Assembly (NCBI GenBank): GCA_002709915.1 | Contig: PARF01000049.1 | Location: forward strand, 18,166-53,317 | Direction: 5' to 3' | From: Roseibacillus sp. | GTDB lineage: Bacteria > Verrucomicrobiota > Verrucomicrobiia > Verrucomicrobiales > Akkermansiaceae | DNA length: 35,152 bases | Shown here: positions 27,616 to 35,005 of the stretch, one piece after another | Layout of the letters: every line of letters starts with the position of its first letter | Position numbering within the stretch: position 1 is the first letter of the stretch | Notes under the pieces: model-generated | Told to the model about the DNA's origin: nothing | What the model saw: the letters and a program-made list of their open reading frames with translations, nothing else | Databases searched by the model: none | Position numbers and translations under genes: made by a program

Positions 27616-29004
27616 TTAGTCTTCTTCGGATGGAGCGAGAGGTTTGTCGGAATCACCCGGTTGATCCGGATCAGCGGATGGTGCACTTTCTGATGTTTCA
27701 ACAGCCTTCTGATCTGCAGCTTCCGTGGCTACTTCTCCAGCCGAGCCCCCACTCGCAGCTCGAGCCTTGGCCAGAATTTCTTGAGCGGCATCTTCGGTAG
27801 ACTCGATGGACTGGGCGATATAATCAGCCGGCATCTGCATGACCATGTCAGCCGAGACACCTCCTGCGCGATACAGTTTATCTGCAACCTGAGGATCAAC
27901 CCCGAGTTCATCGGCCAGCCCCATGGCGGCGTCAGTGACACGTGCCTCAAACTGCTCGTGCTGGCTTTCATCCTTCCGGACCTGCACGTCCCAATTAACC
28001 AGCTTGGATGTCAGCCGTGCATTCTGGCCTCGACGACCTATCGCCTTACTCAAATCTTCTTCGTCCACCGTGACATTGATCACCTTGTTCTCCTCGTCGA
28101 GAGTAATGGAGCGGATCAAGGCAGGCTTGAGAGCATCAGTGACAAACGCTTCAGGCTCGTCGCTCCAGCGGATAATATCCACCTTTTCGTTATTGAGCTC
28201 CCTGACGATATTTTTCACCCGTGCTCCCCGCAATCCGACACAGGCCCCTACCGGATCAACCTTTTCATCGTGGCTGAAGACAGCGACCTTGGTCCGGTAA
28301 CCTGCCTCCCGGGCGATCCCGCGAATCTCGACAGTATGATCTGAGATTTCGCTTACCTCGGCCTCAAAAAGGCGTCTCACGAAATTAGGGTGACTCCGGG
28401 AGAGAATGATTTCCGGGCCTCTGAATTCGTTATCAACGGATACGACATATGCCCTGATCCGGTCACCGACGTTGTAGTCCTCAGTAGTCACCCTCTCCCG
28501 CGACGGCATTCTGGCTTCGAACTTTCCAAGATCTATCATGACGTCGTTCTTTTCGAAACGTCGCACGGATCCTCCGACGATGTCCCCAGCACGATCCTTG
28601 AACTCGTCATAGATCATTTCCTTCTCCGCCTGACGCAGCTGCTGCATCATCGTCTGCTTCGCTCTCTGGACCGCAATTCTTCCAAAGTTTGGCGGTGTAA
28701 CATTGAATTCCAGCGGATCGTCCAATGCTGCCTCTGGATGTTTTTTGCGCGCAAGGCCAACCGGGACCTCGTTGAATTTATCCTGATGATCGTCATCTGC
28801 CACCACCCGAAGAGTCGCAAAAATTCGGGTTTCTCCGTTTTTAGTATCAACCTCTGCACGGAGTTCCTCGATATCCTCGGCGCCTGGCACCATACCTCGG
28901 TAGGCAGACAAGAAGGCATTCTCAAGAGCCTCGACGACTTTCTCGCGTTCGATGCTCTTCTCCTTTTCGTAAAATTCTATGAGGGCAACGAGATCGTTTG
29001 TCAT
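27616..29004 (-). CDS. nusA: Transcription termination/antitermination factor NusA
   Basis: NusA binds RNA polymerase and RNA and modulates pausing, termination and antitermination. The 463-residue product has the N-terminal polymerase-binding domain (LVALIEFYEKEKSIEREKVVEALENAFLSAYR, split), an S1 domain (about 140-205), KH1 and KH2 (with VGACVGLRGARVKNIV and DLSKAIGRRGQNARL), and a C-terminal acidic/helical region with one helix-hairpin-helix-like repeat (about 375-425). The ATG at 29004 was chosen as the beginning of the conserved domain; the frame extends 52 codons upstream without similarity. It heads the transcript; rimP, its usual upstream partner, is missing from the 209-bp gap up to the next gene. 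Confidence 0.96.
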   Translation of the reverse strand: MTNDLVALIEFYEKEKSIEREKVVEALENAFLSAYRGMVPGAEDIEELRAEVDTKNGETRIFATLRVVADDDHQDKFNEVPVGLARKKHPEAALDDPLEFNVTPPNFGRIAVQRAKQTMMQQLRQAEKEMIYDEFKDRAGDIVGGSVRRFEKNDVMIDLGKFEARMPSRERVTTEDYNVGDRIRAYVVSVDNEFRGPEIILSRSHPNFVRRLFEAEVSEISDHTVEIRGIAREAGYRTKVAVFSHDEKVDPVGACVGLRGARVKNIVRELNNEKVDIIRWSDEPEAFVTDALKPALIRSITLDEENKVINVTVDEEDLSKAIGRRGQNARLTSKLVNWDVQVRKDESQHEQFEARVTDAAMGLADELGVDPQVADKLYRAGGVSADMVMQMPADYIAQSIESTEDAAQEILAKARAASGGSAGEVATEAADQKAVETSESAPSADPDQPGDSDKPLAPSEED

Positions 29005-29213
29005 GATCCTCTGATCGTTGTGGTCTGGAGACGCAAAAGAGCGGGTCTGTGGAACCCACTCCTCGAATGCGTCAAGAGTTGTTCTGTTGGCGTGGCTATA
29101 GAGGTGCTCACCCCACGGATCAAGAGAAAACCGGCACCCAAAGCGCCTCTGGATGAACAATTCAGCGGCTGAAAATCCGTGTTTTGACCCTCATCCGGCC
29201 TTTCCGTCCCCAA

Positions 29214-29891
29214 TTACTCGAGCAGCTTGCGCCACCGAAGTCCCCGAAGTTCCGCAGTCGTCTGCCAAGTGGACAAGCCTAAAGGAGCACACTTTTCAAT
29301 GTCTCCAAACCGCAGGCCCAGCTTCCTGCCCTTGGTGACAACATCAACGAGCTCCTTTTCTCCGACCCAGGCTTTCAGGCTGTCCTTGCGGATTTCGAGT
29401 CGAATTTTATACCACTCCTGATCCTTGAATGCTTGATAGCTCCCAGTTTCGTTTTCTGATGCGTCCATTCCATCCAAACTTGAAAAGCCTACCACTCCTC
29501 CTCCCCATCCACCACAGATGAAGGTCACGCACGTTTTGGGATCACGAACTGGCAAGGTGAGCCCACAGAAAAAATCAACTCCCGAGGTCCTTCGGGCTTC
29601 TAGCTCAAGCTCATAAGGAGCCTCTGGCAAATCCTTTCCGGTAAACACCACTCCCGAAAGCTCTGCTCCCTCTTCGATTGTAAGAATCCCATCCTTCCAC
29701 GTTGTATCGCCTTCTCCTCCGAAATTTAGCGCTTTCCATGCCCCCATACCTTCCTTCGGTGGAGCAAGGGACACCCACTCCCTGTCGGCCGCCCCGTCCT
29801 TCGCCTCCACTTCCACGCCCTTTTGGTCTGCCCCCGACACCATGATCGATAAAAGAAACGCCCCGGCACCTTTCCTGATAAAATGTGTCAT
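29214..29891 (-). CDS. Secreted DUF1080 (LamG-like) protein
   Basis: DUF1080 domains have a concanavalin/LamG-like beta-sandwich and are abundant in planctomycetes and Verrucomicrobiota; some members are reported 3-keto-glycoside hydrolases. The 225-residue product starts with a signal peptide (MTHFIRKGAGAFLLSIMVSG). The domain follows with GAWKALNFGGEGDTTWKDG, PYELELEARRTSGVDFFCGL, EWYKIRLEIRKDSLKAWVGE and a closing TTAELRGLRWRKL. The Met at 29891 is used because it begins the signal peptide; a Met 19 codons upstream would precede it with an unlikely segment. It diverges from the HAD gene and may be transcribed alone. Carbohydrate binding or hydrolysis is inferred from family only. Confidence 0.82.
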   Translation of the reverse strand: MTHFIRKGAGAFLLSIMVSGADQKGVEVEAKDGAADREWVSLAPPKEGMGAWKALNFGGEGDTTWKDGILTIEEGAELSGVVFTGKDLPEAPYELELEARRTSGVDFFCGLTLPVRDPKTCVTFICGGWGGGVVGFSSLDGMDASENETGSYQAFKDQEWYKIRLEIRKDSLKAWVGEKELVDVVTKGRKLGLRFGDIEKCAPLGLSTWQTTAELRGLRWRKLLE

Positions 29892-30017
29892 AAATGAACT
29901 ATTGACCGCGCACTTGATGTCGACAAGCAAAGACACAAATGAATCCATGAGTAGACGTGATGACTCTGCCTCCGAAGATCCAAGGTAGCAGTAGGACCAC
30001 TAATCCCAATTTCAGCA

Positions 30018-30695
30018 ATGCTGATTCTCCTCGATTCTTCCTTCACCCTGATTAAGCCCTCGCAACCCGTTGGTCTTGTTTACGCACAATACCTGAAGGC
30101 AAGCACGGAACTCAGTGTCGACCCGGCCAAGATTCAGACAGCTTTCCAAAGCTCGTTCGCCCGAGCGCCATCTCCTGACTACGCCCTCGGCACCTCTGGA
30201 CATGCCGCAGAAGTAAGTTGGTGGCGCTCTCTAGTCCTTCAAATTTTTTTGGAGATCCTTGAGGAAGATTCCCTTTCTGCGCCCGTCCCCGTGCTGGAAG
30301 CATGTTTCGATTCCCTTTTTGAGTATTACGCCCAGCCGGCCTCATGGACGCTCTATCCTGAGACCGTTTTTTTCCTGGAAGCGGCCTCTGAGATCGGAAC
30401 CCTCGCAGTGGTCTCAAACTTCGACGATCGGCTCGCACCAATTCTGAATGGCTTGGGAATAGGCAGCTTCTTTGAGGAAATTATCACTTCGGCGGACGCC
30501 CTTGCGCGTAAGCCAGAGCGGAAAATATTCGAATTTGCTCTCAGGAAACTAGACAGCCCAGCCGAAGCAGCCTGTTTCTGCGGTGATTCCTATGAGGCCG
30601 ACCATCTTGGCGCATCGTCTGCAGGGATACGCTCTTTCCATCTCAAGCGTCCTGCCGATACCTTGGTCGATTTTCTTGATTTCTGCCGTTCGTGA
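30018..30695 (+). CDS. HAD-superfamily protein with altered motif I
   Basis: The 225-residue protein has a HAD fold of the HDHD3/YjjG-like type with a helical cap. Motif II is VVSNFDD, the motif III Lys is in ARKPERKIF, and motif IV is CGDSYEADHLGA. Motif I reads LLDSSFT: the nucleophile Asp6 is present but the general-acid Asp two residues later is Ser8, and the usual Gly-Thr is Phe-Thr. Loss of the Asp+2 residue generally weakens phosphomonoesterase activity, so it may be a non-phosphatase or a slow enzyme. The substrate is unknown. It stands alone between the DUF1080 and MerR genes; a 248-bp stretch with no supportable gene follows it. Confidence 0.8.
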   Translation: MLILLDSSFTLIKPSQPVGLVYAQYLKASTELSVDPAKIQTAFQSSFARAPSPDYALGTSGHAAEVSWWRSLVLQIFLEILEEDSLSAPVPVLEACFDSLFEYYAQPASWTLYPETVFFLEAASEIGTLAVVSNFDDRLAPILNGLGIGSFFEEIITSADALARKPERKIFEFALRKLDSPAEAACFCGDSYEADHLGASSAGIRSFHLKRPADTLVDFLDFCRS

Positions 30696-30943
30696 ACAGT
30701 TCCTAGTGAGCTCTACGCGATCTTCACAAGGACCTTGAAAGGCAATCAAACCCCGGAAATCTGATTGGCCCCAATGGCGGCGGCCGTATGTCCGTAATAA
30801 TCAGACAGCCCAGTCTGCAGAACGCATGATGCGACCCGATCCAACTAGAAAAAATAAAAGGTCGAGAACCATCCTTAAGTTTCAGCCGCGTCAGAATCAA
30901 ATCGAAACCTCAGAGCCCGAGCCAGCAGTAAAACCATTACAAT

Positions 30944-31909
30944 CTAATCCAGCTCAATTCCCTCAACCGTGGCCAGATACTTCAGGGCGTCCTCCATGGT
31001 TCGCCTTACGTTTGCCGTCGTCCTGTGCAAAAAGGCGTGTAGCGCCGCATCCTGCGGATTTCGATCTTCACATTCGCTGCTGTATTTTTCGAAGGCCGTG
31101 AGACCCTGTAGCAGGCCCGCAAGATGCTGTGGACATTCACAGTCCACTGAAGTGGAAACACGGGCGAACTTCAATAGCTGGTCGGTCGTGTAGATTCGTT
31201 CGGGAATGTCCTCCGATACGGTAGGGGGAGGATCTGAAGCGGGAAAGAGGGATCCAAGTTGCACCAGAATTTCCCGCCTGATCTGACGACTTTCCAGTGG
31301 AGCAGAAAGCAGCTTGAGCCCGGGAATCGCCCGTGCGAGGGCGGTCGCAGTTTTTGATGAGCTGAAACGGTAAAGAAGAATTGTTTTCGCCGCTCTGGTG
31401 CGGTTCACCACTTCTCTTATGGACGCCACGGTTTCTGGATGAAGGGTTTCGGCTTCAATAAAAAGAAGGTCAGCTGTTGGAGGCGCCTCCTGCTGAATTA
31501 GTTGCGTAATTGTATCAAACCGACCCACGATCCTCGAATCGAGCGCTTCGTCACCAGAGAGGACAGTGGATGCCTCTTTCCCTGCAACGAGCAGCCGGCC
31601 CTGCCGCGAAGGGCTTCCAGGTTTAGCCGAGACAAGCGTGCCTGCCTCCTCATCCTCCGCGAGCTGCTTCTGGAGTTGAGACAGTTCGAGGTTAGCGATA
31701 TTGCGGATTGAATGTCCCCTCTCGGTGAGGGATCGAAGTAAACCCAACCGGGCAACATCCTCTCCACTGTAGAGTCTGCGATTTGTTTCAGTCCGTCCGG
31801 GCTTCACCGCACCGTAGCGTTTTTCCCAGATCCGTATCGTGGGCGCAGCGAGTCCAGTTCTCTTCGTCACTGCTCCAATGCCGTACACCCCTTGGGTTGA
31901 GTCCTCCAT
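30944..31909 (-). CDS. MerR-family regulator with CarH/LitR-like HTH and no cobalamin motif
   Basis: The 321-residue protein has an N-terminal MerR winged HTH (about 8-75) with TIRIWEKRYGAVKPGRTETNRRLY (split), like the TxRxWERRYG motif of CarA/CarH/LitR light-responsive repressors. The middle part (about 105-235) has alternating strands and helices resembling a Rossmann-type B12-binding fold, but the Asp-x-His-x-x-Gly cobalamin motif is missing. The C-terminal 65 residues contain CECPQHLAGLLQGLTAFEKYS and a helical end, which I cannot assign to a named domain. It is transcribed away from the DUF2071-SDR-FAS1 genes across an AT-rich region and is their likely regulator. The signal it senses is unknown. 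Confidence 0.82.
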   Translation of the reverse strand: MEDSTQGVYGIGAVTKRTGLAAPTIRIWEKRYGAVKPGRTETNRRLYSGEDVARLGLLRSLTERGHSIRNIANLELSQLQKQLAEDEEAGTLVSAKPGSPSRQGRLLVAGKEASTVLSGDEALDSRIVGRFDTITQLIQQEAPPTADLLFIEAETLHPETVASIREVVNRTRAAKTILLYRFSSSKTATALARAIPGLKLLSAPLESRQIRREILVQLGSLFPASDPPPTVSEDIPERIYTTDQLLKFARVSTSVDCECPQHLAGLLQGLTAFEKYSSECEDRNPQDAALHAFLHRTTANVRRTMEDALKYLATVEGIELD

Positions 31910-32332
31910 AACGAGGACAAGCGTAACTCATCCTTTTAAAATGTAAACAAATAATAAACGGTAGAGGATAAATCTGCTCTTGATAGGAATTTGTTTTGCA
32001 GATGTACCAATTATGAGTAAGTTTTGAGGAAATTAAAACGCCTACATTATATACAAATGAGCAACGTAGTCTCCCAAAGTTCAAACAATTCTCTACAGGA
32101 TAGGGCGAATTTGCCCATAATTGGCAGAAAGACCTCTGAGCAGGCAGCCTATCTCAATCTGTTGAACGCTGTCCTTGGACGGTCCGCTCACGGTCAGTCG
32201 GATTCAAAATCTCTCCCACGCACGTTCGGCGGATCTACCTCTCTTCCCTCCTGATTCTCAGCGGGCCCACTGCCTCGGTCAAGAGACCTGACTAACGACC
32301 CACCGCCGCTCAAAGCAGACTGTGCAGAACTT
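31910..32332. other. AT-rich divergent regulatory region between MerR and DUF2071 genes
   Basis: The 423-bp gap is markedly AT-rich from about 31930 to 32060, unlike its flanks. It contains the direct repeat TAAAC-(6)-TAAAC near 31944-31959, TGTACC near 32005, and a promoter-like pair (listed separately). A 65-codon frame beginning with the ATG at 32058 and ending at 32254 is possible but has no recognisable features. No clear inverted-repeat operator was identified. The right half (32060-32332) has ordinary composition and would be the 5' leader of the DUF2071 transcript. Confidence 0.5.
32025..32053 (+). promoter_or_regulatory. Predicted promoter toward DUF2071-SDR genes
   Basis: TTGAGG (32025-32030) and TTATAT (32048-32053) are separated by 17 bp within the AT-rich patch. 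The predicted transcript starts near 32060. The spacing is normal for sigma-70, not the 19-20 bp of MerR-activated promoters, which fits repression by a CarH/LitR-like protein better than twist-activation. This is a guess from sequence. Confidence 0.35.
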
Positions 32333-33130
32333 GTGAATCTCATCGCGAACCCCGGCCCCCCTGAACCAAAGCCAAGATCGATCAAGGGCGATTGCAAGCC
32401 GAGGTTGATCGACAGGTTGGCCGCGCGGGCGCATCCGGGCAAGGCGCCCGTGATGCGGCAGGCCTGGAAAAATTTGCTTTTCCTCCACTGGCAAGCGCCA
32501 ATTGCTCATTTACAGTCTCTTCTTCCGCCCGGGTTGAGGGTCGACACACACAGAGGGAAGGCGTGGATTGGGATTGTCCCCTTCTTCATGCGGAATGTCA
32601 GGCCCCGGTTTCTACCCAGCGTGCCGGGGATCTCCAACTTTCTAGAACTCAATGTCAGGACTTATGTATACGACGAGAGCGCAACGCCCGGAGTGTGGTT
32701 CTTTTCACTGGACGCAAATCAGAGCCTTGCATGCACTCTTGGGCGGCGGCTATTCAACCTGAACTACCGCAACGCAAGAATTGCAGCTCGGGAAAGCGAT
32801 TGGATTGATTTCACGGCAAGGCGGGGAGGGTTTTCGACTGACGCTAGCTTCAGTTATCGGCGCCGCGGTTCAGGCCGCATCGCCGAAGCGGGTAGCCTCG
32901 ATTTCTTCCTGACCGAGAGATACGTGCTCTTCTCGAGCTCCAAGGATGGTTCCCAACTCTGGAGAGGACGGGTCCATCACGCTCCATACCAGCTGCAAGA
33001 CGCAGAACTTGAGAGCTATTCTAGTGAACCTGTCGCTTGGAACCGTCACGAGTCACTTCCCGGGCGCCCTCAACACGTCTGCGCCTCCCCAGGGGTAGAG
33101 GTAGAGGTTTTTTCTCTCCAGAAGCTCTAA
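32333..33130 (+). CDS. DUF2071 (YqjF-like) protein
   Basis: DUF2071 proteins are related to the acetoacetate decarboxylase fold; B. subtilis YqjF is uncharacterised. The 265-residue frame contains MRQAWKNLLFLHWQAP, LLPPGLRVDTHRGKAWIGIVPF, FLELNVRTYV, GVWFFSLDANQSLA and LTERYVLFSS, all family features. The start is uncertain: GTG at 32333 is the longest option, but residues 1-24 look non-coding. Homologous proteins typically begin about where a TTG at 32405 (LIDRLAARAHPG) lies, and an ATG at 32453 is a third choice. No start has a proper Shine-Dalgarno sequence. It lies 32 bp upstream of the SDR gene, likely one operon. Confidence 0.82.
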   Translation: MNLIANPGPPEPKPRSIKGDCKPRLIDRLAARAHPGKAPVMRQAWKNLLFLHWQAPIAHLQSLLPPGLRVDTHRGKAWIGIVPFFMRNVRPRFLPSVPGISNFLELNVRTYVYDESATPGVWFFSLDANQSLACTLGRRLFNLNYRNARIAARESDWIDFTARRGGFSTDASFSYRRRGSGRIAEAGSLDFFLTERYVLFSSSKDGSQLWRGRVHHAPYQLQDAELESYSSEPVAWNRHESLPGRPQHVCASPGVEVEVFSLQKL

Positions 33131-33162
33131 TCGAGCGTGGTCACCAACAGAAGTTCACATCG

Positions 33163-33864
33163 ATGAGTAAAACTATTCTGATAGCCGGAGGAACATCCGG
33201 TATAGGTGCTGAGGCTCTTCGCGCACTTCGAAGTGATGGGCATGTGGTTTATTGCGCATGCAGATCTCCCGAAAAGCTTCCTGACGATCCTGACGTCCAC
33301 GGTTTAGCCTTCGATGCATCCGCTGCTTCCCCTTCGCTCGATTTGCCAGAAGCCCTCGACGGATTCGCTTACTTCCCGGGTACAATCACTCTGAAACCCT
33401 TTGGAAGATTGACGACGCAAGACTTTCTTCATGATTTTCAGGTCAACTTCCTCGGCGCAGCAGGCTTGCTCCAGGCCGCACTTCCCGCCCTTCTCAAGGG
33501 CGATAACTCAGCTGTAGTTTTATTCTCTACCGTTGCCGTTCAAACAGGCCTGCCCTTTCATGCGAGCATTTCAGCAGCCAAGGGTGCTGTCGAGGGCCTG
33601 ACCCGATCTCTCGCTGCCGAACTCGCTCCGCGGATTCGGGTAAACTGTATCGCTCCATCACTCACTGAAACGCCGCTGGCGGGACCTCTGGTGAACAGCG
33701 ATGAAAAAAAGGCAAGTTCTGCCAAGAGGCATCCGCTCAATCGAATCGGGGATCCGAAGGAGATCGCAGAGCTGGTAAAGTTCCTGCTCGGTTCCCAGTC
33801 CATGTTCATGACTGGGAACATCATCAAGGCGGATGGAGGGCTCTCGTCCCTGAAACTATTTTAA
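33163..33864 (+). CDS. SDR-fold protein lacking the catalytic tyrosine
   Basis: The 233-residue protein is a classical-length short-chain dehydrogenase fold. It starts with the nucleotide motif IAGGTSGIG (7-15), has the structural Asn95 in QVNFLGA, and ends with a C-terminal TGNIIKADGG segment like SDR TGxxxxVDGG. The active-site YxxxK reads Ile136-Ser-Ala-Ala-Lys140, so the catalytic Tyr is replaced by Ile, and the Ser position (13 residues before) is Thr123. Canonical oxidoreductase catalysis is therefore unlikely; cofactor binding may still be intact. The ATG at 33163 begins directly at the first beta strand. It follows the DUF2071 gene by 32 bp and precedes the FAS1 gene by 99 bp. Confidence 0.88.
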   Translation: MSKTILIAGGTSGIGAEALRALRSDGHVVYCACRSPEKLPDDPDVHGLAFDASAASPSLDLPEALDGFAYFPGTITLKPFGRLTTQDFLHDFQVNFLGAAGLLQAALPALLKGDNSAVVLFSTVAVQTGLPFHASISAAKGAVEGLTRSLAAELAPRIRVNCIAPSLTETPLAGPLVNSDEKKASSAKRHPLNRIGDPKEIAELVKFLLGSQSMFMTGNIIKADGGLSSLKLF

Positions 33865-33963
33865 TCCATGGCAGTGGTCGCAGACAGATCTCGCGCTTCA
33901 CTCGGAACACTCACCTGAAGAACAACAGAAAACCAACAGACAATCCCACAACAAAACAGACAT

Positions 33964-34722
33964 ATGAAACTACTAACAACATCAGTAATCGGAATGCTCG
34001 CTTTTGCTTCAATCGCATCTGCTGAGAAAAGTGAAAAAAAAGACATCGTTGATACGGCGGTAGCAGCCGGATCGTTTAATACTCTTGCAGCTGCCCTCAA
34101 AGCCGGTGGTCTTGTGGACGCTTTGAAGGGGGACGGTCCTTTCACAGTCTTCGCCCCAACCGACGAAGCTTTCGCAAAGTTGCCAAAAGGCACTGTCGAA
34201 ACACTCCTGAAGCCTGAGAACAAGGAGAAGCTCGTAGACATCCTTACCTACCACGTCATTAGCGGCAAGGTTGCATCCAAAAAGGCAGTCAAGCTTGATA
34301 CCGCCAAGGCGTTGAACAAAAAGTCTATCAGCCTTGAGGTCAAAGATGGTTCTCTTTACCTGAACTCTTCAAAGGTCGTTAAGGCCGACATTAAGTGTTC
34401 CAACGGTATTATCCACGTCATCGATTCCGTCCTGATTCCCTCTGCTGGGGAAAAGACAGGCAAAAGCGTGACCGAAGATCTTATGGTTGCTGCCATCGAA
34501 AAAGGCGTGAAGCTGTTCAATCACGGACAGCATGGAGCCTGTGCTGACGTCTACGAAGTGGCTGCTCTCGCAGGACTGAAAATGGACAGCAAGGCACTTA
34601 GTTCCGAAACGAAGGCCGTTCTCATGACCGCCCTGAAAGCGAGCCAGAACAGCCAATGCGACACCACTCGTGCTTGGACCATGCGCAGAGCTCTGGATCG
34701 CGTCATGGCATCTACTAAATAA
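33964..34722 (+). CDS. Secreted fasciclin (FAS1) domain protein
   Basis: FAS1 domains mediate cell adhesion or matrix interactions and occur in many bacterial secreted proteins. The 252-residue product has a Sec signal peptide ([20 protein letters not shown], cleavage after Ala20), one complete FAS1 domain (27-160) with H1 motif [14 protein letters not shown], the Tyr-His motif TYHVISGK, and H2 [13 protein letters not shown]. Residues 168-250 form an extra helical region with [21 protein letters not shown], containing Cys193 and Cys232; I cannot name it. The ATG has an A/C-rich, G-poor leader and no Shine-Dalgarno sequence. A strong terminator follows 24 bp after the stop. Confidence 0.9.
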   Translation: MKLLTTSVIGMLAFASIASAEKSEKKDIVDTAVAAGSFNTLAAALKAGGLVDALKGDGPFTVFAPTDEAFAKLPKGTVETLLKPENKEKLVDILTYHVISGKVASKKAVKLDTAKALNKKSISLEVKDGSLYLNSSKVVKADIKCSNGIIHVIDSVLIPSAGEKTGKSVTEDLMVAAIEKGVKLFNHGQHGACADVYEVAALAGLKMDSKALSSETKAVLMTALKASQNSQCDTTRAWTMRRALDRVMASTK

Positions 34723-34745
34723 AACCAAGTAAATCTTCATTGAGG

Positions 34746-34786
34746 GGGCGGCGTTGCAACATCCTTGCAACGTCGCCCTTTATCTT
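34746..34786 (+). terminator. Rho-independent terminator after the FAS1 gene
   Basis: A 14-bp stem (34746-34759 with 34765-34778; one G-U pair) with a 5-base loop is followed by TTTATCTTTT. It ends the DUF2071-SDR-FAS1 direction of transcription. Confidence 0.88.
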
Positions 34787-34932
34787 TTCGGGGAAGCGAC
34801 GATCGTCTCCCCCCACCTGAAACCTGCTGGTCTGGTTACCAGAAGCCCGACACGAAGGCGCGAAGAAGTTTCGTAGTCTCAAGTCAAGTGACGGTCGCGG
34901 TGTGGAACACTCCTCGGGATAAGGCGGGGAAG

Positions 34933-35005
34933 TACGGAGACTGGGACTCGAACCCAGGACCAATTGGTTAAAAGCCAACTGCTCTACCAACTGAGCTATC
35001 TCCGC
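34933..35005 (-). tRNA. tRNA-Lys(UUU)
   Basis: A complete 73-nt cloverleaf reads on the minus strand: acceptor GCGGAGA/TCTCCGT, D arm GCTC...GAGC with AGTTGGTA loop, anticodon stem GTTGG/CCAAT with loop CTTTTAA (anticodon TTT at 34972-34970), and T arm CTGGG-TTCGAGT-CCCAG. The discriminator base is A and CCA is not encoded. The 1-72 pair is G-U rather than the usual G-C. The anticodon decodes AAA and AAG lysine codons. TATAAAAAG immediately precedes position 1 on the minus strand. Confidence 0.95.

Noticed and set aside
29005-29213. Gap upstream of nusA, considered for rimP, a tRNA or a 6S-like RNA
   Set aside because: Frames here show no RimP similarity, no cloverleaf is found, and a GTGGGGTGAGCACC segment alone is too little to claim a 6S-type RNA.
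30696-30943. 248-bp gap between the HAD and MerR genes
   Set aside because: No hairpin with a U tract and no small gene recognised on either strand.
30826-31101. Plus-strand frame of 91 codons overlapping the 3' end of the MerR gene
   Set aside because: It is Arg/Pro/Ser rich and mostly antisense to the MerR coding region, so it looks like a shadow frame.
32058-32254. Small plus-strand frame of 65 codons after the predicted promoter
   Set aside because: No family similarity, no ribosome binding site and no obvious coding signal. It could be the leader of the DUF2071 transcript; not called as a gene.
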